Source: Candidatus Kryptonium thompsonii (GTDB taxonomy: Bacteria > Bacteroidota > Ignavibacteria > Kryptoniales > Kryptoniaceae). Taken from it: a stretch of DNA of 64,000 nt. Positions 41,711-49,983 of this stretch are shown piece after piece (position 1 is the stretch's first letter; every line of letters begins with the position of its first letter). The stretch lies in the NCBI GenBank assembly GCA_001442925.1, contig LDXX01000002.1:62001-126000 (forward strand), in the 5' to 3' direction. Both the position numbers and the translations under genes were made by a program. Below the pieces are notes generated by a model. The model saw nothing but the letters and a program-made list of their open reading frames with translations. It had not been told where the DNA came from and ran no database searches.

Positions 41711-43875
41711 TGAAAATTTTTAAAATGAGGGATTTTTTGAAAGATCTTAACAAGGCGCAAAGGGAAGCTGTAAAATGTATAGATGGACCTATCTTGATAC
41801 TTGCTGGACCTGGAAGCGGGAAAACGAGAGTTTTAACCTATAAAATTGCATATCTTTTATCGCTTGGCGTTAGACCATGGGAGATACTTGCTCTCACCTT
41901 TACGAATAAGGCAGCTAACGAAATGAAGGAACGCGCCGTTCAACTTGTTGGGGATATCGCTAAGAATGTTGTGATGGGAACTTTTCATTCTGTATTTGCG
42001 AAGATTTTAAGACAGGAAGCTGAAAGGCTTGGCTATACGAGGAGTTTTACGATTTATGATCAAGATGATAGTTTAAGTTTGATAAAAAGTATAATTAAAG
42101 AACTCAACTTTCCTGAGGATACGATAAATCCATCTCTTGCTCAGGCGAAAATAAGCAATATAAAAAATGCTTTTGTCAGCCCGGAGGTATTCTCCGCACT
42201 TGCTGAAAATTCGTTTGATGTTAAAATTGCACAGATTTATAAGGCTTATCAATCCGCCCTTTTCCAGAGGAACGCAATGGATTTTGATGACCTTCTTATC
42301 AAATCAGTTGAGCTTTTCGAGAGGTATCCAGATGTACTTGAGAAATATCAAACGAAGTTTAAGTATATACTCGTTGATGAATATCAAGATACGAATCGTG
42401 TTCAATATATTTTGTTGCGAATGCTTTCGGCAAAGCATAGAAACCTTTGTGTGATTGGGGATGATGCGCAAAGCATATATTCATGGCGTGGGGCTGAGAT
42501 AAGAAATATGCTTGATTTTAAAAATGATTTCCCCGATTGTAAGATTTTTAAACTTGAACAAAATTATCGCTCAACAAAAAAAATTCTTCGTGCCGCTGAT
42601 TCGGTTATAAAAAACAACACCGAACAGATATTTAAAAACCTATGGACTGAGAATAGCGAAGGCGAACCAATCGTTGTGCTTGAATGTAGAAATGACAGAG
42701 ATGAAGCAGAAAAAGTCGTTCATTTCATCAAAGAGGAAATTCGCAGGAACAAATATAACCTTCGCGATTTTGTAATTCTTTACAGAACAAATGCGCAATC
42801 AAGATTATTTGAAGACGAACTCCGTCGCCAAGGATTTCCTTATACAATCGTTGGTAGCGTTGCTTTCTACAAGCGAAAAGAGATTAAAGATTTGCTCGCC
42901 TATTTTAGGCTTATAGTTAATCCAAGAGATGATGAAAGCTTGCTTAGGATAGTTAATTTCCCAAATCGTGGCATAGGTGATGTTACGATAGAGCGTGTGA
43001 AAGCATTTGCAAATGTTAAGGGTTTGTCGCTGTTTGAAGCTATGTGCAGGTCACATACGATTCCAGGATTGACTGAAAAGGCGCGGAAAAACATTTTTAA
43101 TTTTTGTACTTTGATTCAAAAATATATTGATCTGAAGGATAAGATAAGCGCTGGGGAGCTTGCTCGTGCGCTCGTTGATGACCTTGGGCTCATAAGGTTT
43201 TATAAGCAGGAGGGCACGCCAGAAGCACAGCAAAGGATTGAAAATATAGAAGAACTTTTATCAGCTATAACTGAATTTTCCAATGAGAACCCCGAGGATG
43301 GCGGACTTGAAAAATTTCTTGAGCAAGTTTCTTTAATAGCTGAGATTGATACATGGGAGAATAAAAGAGATGCGATAACTTTAATGACATTGCACAGTGC
43401 AAAGGGGCTTGAATTTCCAGTCGTATTTATTACGGGGCTTGAAGAGGGACTTTTCCCAATTGCAAGTTCTATTTATAATTTAAAAGAGCTTGAAGAAGAG
43501 CGACGCCTTTTCTATGTTGGAATGACGCGTGCGATGAGGAAACTTTACCTTTCCTATGCCAAGGAGAGAATGAGGGCTGGAAATGTTTTTGTTCAAAAAA
43601 GGTCAAGGTTTCTTGATGAAATTCCACCTGAGCTTGTTTCTTATTATAGTTCAAGGGAGGATAAAAAGGAAAGAGTTCGCGAAGTTAAAATTTCAAGCCC
43701 TATGTTTCAACCAAAAAATATTGGTGTAGGTTCACTTGTCAAGCATGAAGTTTTTGGACTTGGGGTTGTGGTAGATATATCAGGGAGTGGTGATGGTATT
43801 CGTGTGATGGTTGATTTTAAAGAGTATGGTCGAAAATTACTCCTTCTGAAATATGCAAATCTGAAAGTTATATGA
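41710..43875 (+). CDS. pcrA: UvrD/PcrA family ATP-dependent DNA helicase
   Basis: This superfamily 1 3'-5' helicase has 721 residues with all core motifs: LNKAQREAVK (Q-motif), AGPGSGKTRVLTYK (Walker A), LTFTNKAANEMKER, VDEYQDTNRVQY (Walker B), GDDAQSIYSWRGAEI, QNYRSTKKILRAA, MTLHSAKGLEFPVVF and EERRLFYVGMTRAMRKLYL. The C-terminus has the PcrA-type Tudor-like segment (SLVKHEVFGLGVVVDISGSGD). PcrA works in nucleotide excision repair and in clearing replication-transcription conflicts. The ATG overlaps the transketolase stop. PcrA rather than UvrD is inferred from the C-terminal segment. Confidence 0.94.
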   Translation: MKIFKMRDFLKDLNKAQREAVKCIDGPILILAGPGSGKTRVLTYKIAYLLSLGVRPWEILALTFTNKAANEMKERAVQLVGDIAKNVVMGTFHSVFAKILRQEAERLGYTRSFTIYDQDDSLSLIKSIIKELNFPEDTINPSLAQAKISNIKNAFVSPEVFSALAENSFDVKIAQIYKAYQSALFQRNAMDFDDLLIKSVELFERYPDVLEKYQTKFKYILVDEYQDTNRVQYILLRMLSAKHRNLCVIGDDAQSIYSWRGAEIRNMLDFKNDFPDCKIFKLEQNYRSTKKILRAADSVIKNNTEQIFKNLWTENSEGEPIVVLECRNDRDEAEKVVHFIKEEIRRNKYNLRDFVILYRTNAQSRLFEDELRRQGFPYTIVGSVAFYKRKEIKDLLAYFRLIVNPRDDESLLRIVNFPNRGIGDVTIERVKAFANVKGLSLFEAMCRSHTIPGLTEKARKNIFNFCTLIQKYIDLKDKISAGELARALVDDLGLIRFYKQEGTPEAQQRIENIEELLSAITEFSNENPEDGGLEKFLEQVSLIAEIDTWENKRDAITLMTLHSAKGLEFPVVFITGLEEGLFPIASSIYNLKELEEERRLFYVGMTRAMRKLYLSYAKERMRAGNVFVQKRSRFLDEIPPELVSYYSSREDKKERVREVKISSPMFQPKNIGVGSLVKHEVFGLGVVVDISGSGDGIRVMVDFKEYGRKLLLLKYANLKVI

Positions 43876-43897
43876 AAACCTGAAGCTCACCTTCAAA

Positions 43898-44626
43898 ATG
43901 AAATCTGAAAAACAAATCAAGATACCGACGCTTGGGGGGACAAGCTCAACAAAATTCATTTGTTCAAAGCTTGAAATCAAAGAGGGAATGAATGTTCTGG
44001 TTGCAAGTGTAAATTTGCGAGACAGTCTCACTTACATTGCGAAAAATTTTAAATGCAGTGTTTACGGGGTGCATGAGCTTCCGCACATAGTTATTTCTGC
44101 GAAAAGCGAGGTTGCAATGGCGGGGCTTGAAGAAAAGGTAAAAGTTAAAGTTATGAGTCCAATTACTCTTGATTTTGAAGATAAAACATTTGATTTGATA
44201 ATATCAGAGGGGATTTTGTCGCAGTATAAGAAAACTCAGATATTGAAGGAATTTTACAGAGTTTTGAAAGATGGTTCGTTTATTGGTGTGGCTGACTTTT
44301 ATTGGAAGAAATCCCCTGTGCCAACTTATGTGCGTGAGGCATGGCATGTGGAAGGTGGAGCAATTGAGACACTTGAGGAAAAGTTAAAAATTTTCAAAAG
44401 TTGTGGATTAGAACCAACTTTCGTTCAGGATATAAGCAATGAGCTCGTGCGTTATTATTCAGAGTTTAAAAAGATCATCGAGAGTTCATTGAAAGAGAGA
44501 CGCTTCTCGAAGAATGAGTTTAAAGAGGTTAAGAGGTTCAAGCATGAGGTGAGTGTTTTTCTTGAACAAGGTGGGGATAAGTGGATGGGTTATGTTGCGA
44601 TCACCGCAGTGAAGAAAAGTCTTTGA
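43898..44626 (+). CDS. Class I methyltransferase-like protein with degenerate SAM loop
   Basis: The 242-residue protein looks like a class I SAM methyltransferase: strand-helix repeats, the acidic LDFEDKTFDLIISEG (motif II-like, about residues 88-103) and YRVLKDGSFIGVADFYW (motif III-like). The expected glycine-rich SAM loop (VLDxGxGxG) is instead VLVASVNLRDS at about residues 29-39, with no glycine. It may bind SAM differently or have lost methyl transfer. It is followed by three small Fe-S or beta-grasp proteins on the same strand, with short gaps, so a common role is plausible. The substrate is unknown. Confidence 0.6.
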   Translation: MKSEKQIKIPTLGGTSSTKFICSKLEIKEGMNVLVASVNLRDSLTYIAKNFKCSVYGVHELPHIVISAKSEVAMAGLEEKVKVKVMSPITLDFEDKTFDLIISEGILSQYKKTQILKEFYRVLKDGSFIGVADFYWKKSPVPTYVREAWHVEGGAIETLEEKLKIFKSCGLEPTFVQDISNELVRYYSEFKKIIESSLKERRFSKNEFKEVKRFKHEVSVFLEQGGDKWMGYVAITAVKKSL

Positions 44627-44672
44627 TTATTTTTTCTTTTTGAGTAAATTGGTTAAAAAATCAGCAAAGTTT

Positions 44673-44960
44673 ATGCCCTTAATAAATTTTTATGGGCTTG
44701 GAATTGAAGTAGAGTGTGAAGAAGGTAAAACAATTTTTGATGTGGCAAGAGAAAATTCAATCCCAATTGCCGAATCTTGTAATGGTGATAGAACTTGTGG
44801 ACATTGTCGTGTTTTAGTGCTCAATGGAATGGAGAATTTGTCAAGCCCAGATTTTGAGGAAATGAGACTAGCGGAGAGGAAAGGCTTATCCGAAAACGAA
44901 AGGCTTGCATGTGCAGTCAAAGTTTATGGAGATGTTAAAATCACAACATCTTATTGGTGA
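44673..44960 (+). CDS. [2Fe-2S] ferredoxin, adrenodoxin/plant-type fold
   Basis: The 95-residue beta-grasp ferredoxin has cluster ligands C-x5-C-x2-C in ESCNGDRTCGHCRVL and a fourth cysteine in RLACAVKVYGD. ATG 44673 starts the fold exactly (MPLINFYGLGIEVE); a TTG at 44640 would add eleven basic residues without an evident ribosome binding site. It follows the methyltransferase-like gene and is separated by a single base from the next small gene. It is probably a soluble electron carrier for an unknown partner. Confidence 0.85.
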   Translation: MPLINFYGLGIEVECEEGKTIFDVARENSIPIAESCNGDRTCGHCRVLVLNGMENLSSPDFEEMRLAERKGLSENERLACAVKVYGDVKITTSYW

Positions 44961-44961
44961 A

Positions 44962-45216
44962 ATGGCAAGGATAACTCTTGCAGTTGGAAAAGGCTTCTCA
45001 GGCGAAATTTACAGGTATGAGGTTGATGATGAAGTTATGATCAAAGAGATCGTCAAAAAGTTTGTTGATGAGATTTATCACGGTGAAAGGAATGTAGATG
45101 ACTTTGTGCTTTTTAATTTAACTCGTGGATTTGAATATAGTAACGATGAAACACTGGCAAGTAAAGGCACTGCATCGGGTGATGTGGTTTTGTTAATTGA
45201 TTTGAAGAAGGATTAA
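44962..45216 (+). CDS. Small beta-grasp (ubiquitin-like) protein
   Basis: The 84-residue protein starts at ATG 44962, one base after the ferredoxin stop; the longer open frame from 44905 lies inside the ferredoxin gene and is rejected. The strand-turn-strand-helix start (ITLAVGKGFSGEIYRYEVDDEVMIKEIVKKFVDEI) and the end FNLTRGFEYSNDETLASKGTASGDVVLLIDL resemble YukD/EsaB-type bacterial ubiquitin-like domains, in which the last segment reads TLaexGvxdGDxLxL. There is no C-terminal Gly-Gly, so conjugation is unlikely. The function is unknown; the context is iron-sulfur proteins. Confidence 0.6.
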   Translation: MARITLAVGKGFSGEIYRYEVDDEVMIKEIVKKFVDEIYHGERNVDDFVLFNLTRGFEYSNDETLASKGTASGDVVLLIDLKKD

Positions 45217-45235
45217 AAATAAAACTTAAATCAAA

Positions 45236-45607
45236 GTGAGATTTAAAAAACATATTTTCATCTGCACAAATACTCGACCACCTGAGCATCCAAAAGGTTC
45301 TTGCGGTCAGAAAGGCTCGGAAGAGTTGAGAGATAAATTTAAAAAGAGAATTGCCGAACTTGGATTAAATAAAATCGTTCGAGTTAATTCAGCAGGTTGC
45401 CTTGATGCGTGCGAATATGGTATAAGCATTGTGATCTATCCAGAGGCAATATGGTATGGTAATGTGAGCGAAAAAGATATAGAGAAAATTATAGATGAGC
45501 ATTTGGTTAAAGGCAAGGTTGTCGAATCGTTGCTGATTAATGATGAAAGGTTCAATCCTAAGTTGATGAAAAATGCAAAGATTGAGGCATTAAAGGATGA
45601 ACATTAA
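45236..45607 (+). CDS. (2Fe-2S) ferredoxin, thioredoxin-like fold
   Basis: The 123-residue protein has the ligand pattern of thioredoxin-like [2Fe-2S] ferredoxins: C-x12-C in FICTNTRPPEHPKGSC and C-x3-C in SAGCLDACEYG, followed by VVIYPEAIWYGNVSEKDIEKIIDEHL-type strands. The family includes NuoE-like domains and Shethna-type proteins, used as electron carriers or redox sensors. The start is GTG 45236. Second [2Fe-2S] protein within 1 kb; the two have unrelated folds, so they are not duplicates. The partner is unknown. Confidence 0.85.
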   Translation: MRFKKHIFICTNTRPPEHPKGSCGQKGSEELRDKFKKRIAELGLNKIVRVNSAGCLDACEYGISIVIYPEAIWYGNVSEKDIEKIIDEHLVKGKVVESLLINDERFNPKLMKNAKIEALKDEH

Positions 45608-45627
45608 AAACAATTAGAGGCTGAGAT

Positions 45628-46293
45628 ATGTCAAAAAAATCTCCATTCGCCAAAGAAACACTGCAGGAAAAGAAGAAAAGGGTTAGCAAAATTATAAATG
45701 TGTTAAAGAAGCTTTATCCTAATGCGAAAACCCATCTAAACTTCTCAAATCCGCTTGAGCTTCTTGTTGCGACAATACTTGCAGCGCAGTGCACCGATGA
45801 GAGGGTTAATAAGGTAACAGAGTATCTCTTTAAAAAATATCAAACTGCCCAAGATTATGCGAACGCTGATTTGAAAGTGCTTGAGCAGGAGATAAGACCA
45901 ACTGGATTTTACAAAAACAAAGCAAAAGCCATTAAAAACTGTTGTCAAGTTTTAGTTGAAAAATATAATGGGCAAGTTCCAGATACACTTGAGGAACTTG
46001 TCGAGCTCCCAGGCGTGGGCAGGAAAACAGCAAACGCAGTCCTTGCAAATGCGTTTGGGAAAGATGGAATTATCGTTGATACGCATCTTAAAAGGGTAAC
46101 TGCTAGGCTTGGGCTTGTTAAAAGTAGTAATCCAGATAAGATTGAGTTTGAGTTGATGGAGATCGTTCCAAAGGGTAAATGGACGCTTTTTTCACATCTA
46201 ATTGGGGAGCATGGTAGATATGTTTGCGAGGCAAGGAAGCCTAAATGTTCAATATGTAAAATTAACAAGCTCTGCCCATCTGCAAAAGTATGA
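45628..46293 (+). CDS. nth: Endonuclease III
   Basis: This DNA glycosylase/AP lyase acts on oxidised pyrimidines. The 221-residue protein has the helix-hairpin-helix with catalytic lysine LPGVGRKTANAVL (about residues 125-137), the catalytic aspartate in IIVDTHLKRV (about 146-155), and the C-terminal [4Fe-4S] loop C-x6-C-x2-C-x5-C (CEARKPKCSICKINKLC). Length and motifs are normal. It follows the small Fe-S gene by 20 bp, perhaps in the same transcript. Confidence 0.96.
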   Translation: MSKKSPFAKETLQEKKKRVSKIINVLKKLYPNAKTHLNFSNPLELLVATILAAQCTDERVNKVTEYLFKKYQTAQDYANADLKVLEQEIRPTGFYKNKAKAIKNCCQVLVEKYNGQVPDTLEELVELPGVGRKTANAVLANAFGKDGIIVDTHLKRVTARLGLVKSSNPDKIEFELMEIVPKGKWTLFSHLIGEHGRYVCEARKPKCSICKINKLCPSAKV

Positions 46294-46321
46294 GTTAATT
46301 TAAAAGTAAAGATTTTACCGA

Positions 46322-47155
46322 ATGAAGGAAATAACCGTTGCGCACAGCCCTGATTCAGACGATGCTTTTATGTTTTACGCTCTTGTAAATAATAAAATAG
46401 ACACAGGCGATCTAAAATTTGTCAACATTTTAAGCGATATAGAAACCTTAAATAGAAAAGCCTTTGAGGGTGTTTATGATGTCACTGCAATTTCTTTTCA
46501 TGCATATGCTTATGTGTCGGACAAATATATGCTGATGCCATGTGGTGCAAGTATGGGAATTGGATATGGTCCAATTCTGGTGGCTAAGAAAAAATTTTCT
46601 CCGTCCGACTTGAAAGATCTTACGATTGGGGTTCCAGGGACTTTGACGAGCGCTTTTTTGATTCTGAAAATTTTTGAGCCTAATGTAAAGTATAAAGTAA
46701 TTCAGTTTGATAAAATTATCGATGCAGTTTTAAATGATGAGATCGACGCTGGACTTTTAATTCATGAGGGACAATTGACTTATTCGAACTCTGGACTTGT
46801 TAAGCTAATTGACTTTGGGGAATGGTGGTATGATCAAACAGGATTGCCACTTCCTTTAGGCGGGAACGCAATAAAGAAAGAGCTTGGAATTCAATTGATG
46901 AAAAAAGTTTCGAGATATTTGTATGAGAGTGTAAAGTATGCACTTGAAAATAGATATGAAGCCCTTAAATATGCTTTACAATTTGCCAGAGGAATGGACG
47001 ATAATCTCGCTGATAAATTCGTCGGCATGTATGTAAATGAGTTGACCCTTGATTATGGTGAGGATGGCAGGAAGGCTGTGCAACTGTTTCTCGATTTGGG
47101 TTTTGAGAGAGGCTTGATACCTAATAAAGTTAAAGTTGAGTTCGTTGAATATTAA
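46322..47155 (+). CDS. mqnD: 1,4-dihydroxy-6-naphthoate synthase (futalosine pathway)
   Basis: MqnD produces 1,4-dihydroxy-6-naphthoate from cyclic de-hypoxanthine futalosine in the alternative menaquinone pathway. The 277-residue protein has the periplasmic-binding-protein-like fold with the N-terminal signature VAHSPDSDDAFMFYAL, SFHAYAYVSDKYMLMPCGASMGIGYGPI, LTIGVPGTLTSAFL, the catalytic-histidine region DAGLLIHEGQLTY (about 140-152), and LPLGGNAIKKEL. The other mqn genes are not in this window. It indicates menaquinone-based respiration. Confidence 0.92.
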   Translation: MKEITVAHSPDSDDAFMFYALVNNKIDTGDLKFVNILSDIETLNRKAFEGVYDVTAISFHAYAYVSDKYMLMPCGASMGIGYGPILVAKKKFSPSDLKDLTIGVPGTLTSAFLILKIFEPNVKYKVIQFDKIIDAVLNDEIDAGLLIHEGQLTYSNSGLVKLIDFGEWWYDQTGLPLPLGGNAIKKELGIQLMKKVSRYLYESVKYALENRYEALKYALQFARGMDDNLADKFVGMYVNELTLDYGEDGRKAVQLFLDLGFERGLIPNKVKVEFVEY

Positions 47156-47175
47156 ACAAATTTAATCATATAAGT

Positions 47176-48360
47176 GTGATCGAAAAGTTGATAAAGTTAA
47201 GAGAAAAAAATCCTAAAATAGTTGTCGGTTTAATGTCGGGGACATCTGCAGATGGGGTTGATGTTGCAGTTGTTGAAGTTTTAAACGCTGGTAGACAGAC
47301 AAAAGTTAAAACTATTGGGTGGAAAACATTTCCATTTGATGAGGGACTAAAAAAATTAATTTTAAAGAATTCACAACCTGAAACGAGCAAGGTTGATGAA
47401 ATTTGTAGATTAAACTTTCTGCTTGCCCAAATTTATGCCGACTCAATTTTTAAAACGCTTGATGAGCTTGGCATTAGTGTTTCGGATGTTGATTTAATCG
47501 GTTCGCATGGTCAAACAATTCAGCATTTGCCTGGTGAGGTTGAAATATCTGGCTATAAAGTTAAAGGGACGCTTCAAATCGGTGATCCTGGGGTTATCGC
47601 AAAATTGACGGGTATTCCAACGGTTGGCAATTTCAGGGTTGGTGATATGGCTTTGTGTGGGGAAGGAGCCCCGCTTGTTCCTTACTTTGATTATATTATT
47701 TTCACATCGGATAGTTTAAATAGGTTGGTGCTTAACATTGGTGGAATTGCAAACTTTACAGTTTTGAAAAAAGGTTGTGATGTTGAGGATGTGATTGCTT
47801 TTGATACAGGACCGGGAAATATGGTTATCGATGCGCTTGTTAAGATATTTTTTAATCAAGATTATGACGAGGATGGAAAGATCGCGCAAAGCGGGAAAGT
47901 TTCGGAAGATTTGCTTGGAAAGATGATGGAGCATCCTTTTATTACGAAAAAACCGCCGAAATCAACGGGTAGAGAAGAATTTGGCTCCGCATTTGTAAAT
48001 CAAATCCTAAAATGGGGTAAAGAATTATCACTCCCCGCAGAGGACATAGTAGCAACAGCGACTGAATTTACAGTTTATGCGATATTTGAAAATTATAAAA
48101 CATTCATCAAACCATATACGCAAATAGATGAAATAATTGTGAGCGGTGGTGGGGCAAAGAACAAATTTATGATTAAATCACTTGAGAAATATTTCCAAGT
48201 TCCAGTCAGATTGACCGACGAGTTTGGGATTTCTTCTGAGGCGAAGGAGGCGATTTGCTTTGCCGTTTTTGCAAATGAGGCAGTGGCTGGGAATCCAGTG
48301 AACATAACTTCGGTAACAGGTGCAAATAAGAGAACGATTCTTGGGGGAATCTATTTTTAA
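47176..48360 (+). CDS. anmK: Anhydro-N-acetylmuramic acid kinase
   Basis: AnmK hydrolyses and phosphorylates 1,6-anhydroMurNAc, the product of lytic transglycosylases, for cell-wall recycling. At 394 residues it has the ASKHA-fold kinase motifs GLMSGTSADGVDVAVVE (about residues 15-31), IGSHGQTIQHLPG, LNIGGIANFTVL, FDTGPGNMVIDAL and VSGGGAKNKFMI. The start is GTG 47176. A transglycosylase able to supply the substrate is encoded at 20620-21750. Its stop codon overlaps that of the convergent glycosyltransferase. Confidence 0.93.
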   Translation: MIEKLIKLREKNPKIVVGLMSGTSADGVDVAVVEVLNAGRQTKVKTIGWKTFPFDEGLKKLILKNSQPETSKVDEICRLNFLLAQIYADSIFKTLDELGISVSDVDLIGSHGQTIQHLPGEVEISGYKVKGTLQIGDPGVIAKLTGIPTVGNFRVGDMALCGEGAPLVPYFDYIIFTSDSLNRLVLNIGGIANFTVLKKGCDVEDVIAFDTGPGNMVIDALVKIFFNQDYDEDGKIAQSGKVSEDLLGKMMEHPFITKKPPKSTGREEFGSAFVNQILKWGKELSLPAEDIVATATEFTVYAIFENYKTFIKPYTQIDEIIVSGGGAKNKFMIKSLEKYFQVPVRLTDEFGISSEAKEAICFAVFANEAVAGNPVNITSVTGANKRTILGGIYF

Positions 48361-49391
48361 AATTTCAATTCAGAGAATTTCTTTTTGCCAAGAATGAAAT
48401 ATTCAATTACTATGCTTTTTTTAAAAATCAGATTGTTGTTTATTTTTTTCTTCTTAATCTTTTTTCGGTTTCTAATTCTCTTTATTATCCACTTCGGTTG
48501 AGCGATCAAGAAAATAAAATGAGCTTTAAGCACTGCGAAAAAATCCCCAACGCTTCCTTTGAGAAGATAAACAATTGCTGAGATGATGTCAAGGAACAAT
48601 CTTATCGGAATTATTAAAAGCGCATCTGGAAATGTTAAGTTTTTTTCAAGCATTATCAGGCTGTTTCTGTGGTTTAAAAATGTTTTTCTTGGATTTGCTT
48701 TTGGGAGAGTTCCACCGCCGACATGATAAACCTTGCTTTGCGGGATACAAAATATTTTATATCCATGAAGGTTTGCTCTCCAGCATAGGTCTATTTCTTC
48801 CATATGTGCGAAAAAATCTTCATCGAGGAAGCCAATTTCATGGAGTAAATTTCTTCGAATTACCATACATGCTCCCGTTGCCCAAAAGACTTGTTTTATT
48901 TCATCATATTGCCCCATATCTTCCTCTGTGTAGAAAAAAATTCTGCCACGGCAAAATGGGTATCCAAATTTATCAATGAAGCCACCGCATGCACCGGCAT
49001 ATTCAAATTTGTTCCTCTCAAAATAAGATAAAATCTTTGGCTGACAAGCAAAGACATCTTTGTTTTCTTCCATAAAATTTATAATTGGATTAAGCCATTC
49101 AGGGGTAACTTCAACATCTGAATTAAGTAAAACGATATAATCACCGCTGGCGAATTCGATCGCTCTATTGTAACCTCCGCAGAAGCCATAGTTTTTATCG
49201 AAGGTGATAAGTTTTACAGATTTAAAATTTTCTCTTACGAAATCAGCACTTCCATCGGTTGAGCCGTTGTCCGCAACGATGATCTCTAAATTTTGATAAT
49301 TTGTTTGAACGACGGAAGGTAGGAATTTTTCAAGGAAGTGTTTTGTGTTCCAGTTGAGTATGATTACGCTAACCCTTGGCTGCTTCATCAA
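48357..49391 (-). CDS. Family 2 glycosyltransferase
   Basis: The 344-residue protein has a GT-A fold: VSVIILNWNTKHFLEKFLPSVVQTNYQNLEIIVADNGSTDGSADFV at the N-terminus, the DxD-like LLNSDVEVTPEWL, and the acceptor region EEIDLCWRANLHGYKIFCIPQSKVYHVGGGT. C-terminal hydrophobic stretches (about residues 258-310) suggest membrane association. The pattern fits rhamnosyl- or similar transferases of surface polysaccharide synthesis. No polysaccharide cluster surrounds it, so donor and acceptor are unknown. Confidence 0.9.
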   Translation of the reverse strand: MMKQPRVSVIILNWNTKHFLEKFLPSVVQTNYQNLEIIVADNGSTDGSADFVRENFKSVKLITFDKNYGFCGGYNRAIEFASGDYIVLLNSDVEVTPEWLNPIINFMEENKDVFACQPKILSYFERNKFEYAGACGGFIDKFGYPFCRGRIFFYTEEDMGQYDEIKQVFWATGACMVIRRNLLHEIGFLDEDFFAHMEEIDLCWRANLHGYKIFCIPQSKVYHVGGGTLPKANPRKTFLNHRNSLIMLEKNLTFPDALLIIPIRLFLDIISAIVYLLKGSVGDFFAVLKAHFIFLIAQPKWIIKRIRNRKKIKKKKINNNLIFKKSIVIEYFILGKKKFSELKF

Positions 49392-49437
49392 GCGAAGTTT
49401 TTGTAAAATTTAACTTAAGTAGGTCCCAAAAACAAAA

Positions 49438-49468
49438 TTGTTATTTATTCGCTGTTTGATTAAATTTA
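49438..49468 (+). promoter_or_regulatory. Promoter of the HIT-icd-lolD group
   Basis: TTG (49438-49440), 20 nt, TAAATTTA (49461-49468). The predicted start point near 49473 coincides with the upstream GTG of the longest HIT frame, which argues for the internal ATG 49512 as the real start. Confidence 0.4.
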
Positions 49469-49511
49469 AATCGTGATAAAAAATTTTATCATATTACTTT
49501 CGCAAAGACTC

Positions 49512-49967
49512 ATGGGAACGAAGCTTCAAGAAAATTGTGTATTTTGTAAAATTATTGAAGGTTCGGAGAAAGCAGAGATTCTTTATGAGAACGAGCATAT
49601 CATTTCAATTCTTGATATTAATCCTGTCAACTTTGGGCATGCGCTTGTGATCCCGAAGAAACATTACGATGACTTTTTGTCTTTGCCGGAGGAACTTTAT
49701 TCATATCTTTTGAGCGCGGTAAAAATTGTTGCTGGGGCAATTATGAGTTCGATCGAGCCGAAGCCGGGAGGTTTTAACATTCTTTCAAACAATGGATTTG
49801 TCGCGGGTCAAAGGATTTTTCATGTGCATTTTCATGTGATCCCTCGATATTCAAACGATGGGTTGAAGTTTAAACCTGTCGTTAAGAAATACACGGATGA
49901 GGAACTTAAAAAATATGCAAATTTAATAAGGCAAAAAATAAACGAACCTAAAACACAAATAATTTAG
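49512..49967 (+). CDS. HIT family hydrolase
   Basis: This histidine-triad nucleotide hydrolase/transferase has about 151 residues. The start NCVFCKIIEGSEKAEILYENEHIISILDINPVNFGHALVIPKKHYDDF is typical, and the triad is HVHFHVIPR (HxHxHxx) at about residues 107-115. ATG 49512 puts the CVFCKI motif at the usual position; the GTG at 49473 would add 13 residues and would lie at the predicted transcription start. The substrate is uncertain (AMP-lysine, Ap4A or other nucleotide conjugates). Confidence 0.92.
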   Translation: MGTKLQENCVFCKIIEGSEKAEILYENEHIISILDINPVNFGHALVIPKKHYDDFLSLPEELYSYLLSAVKIVAGAIMSSIEPKPGGFNILSNNGFVAGQRIFHVHFHVIPRYSNDGLKFKPVVKKYTDEELKKYANLIRQKINEPKTQII

Positions 49968-49983
49968 CGGGAGGTAATGAAAT

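Noticed and set aside
44905-44961. Longer N-terminus for the beta-grasp protein
   Set aside because: It lies wholly inside the ferredoxin coding region, and ATG 44962 gives the natural start of the fold.
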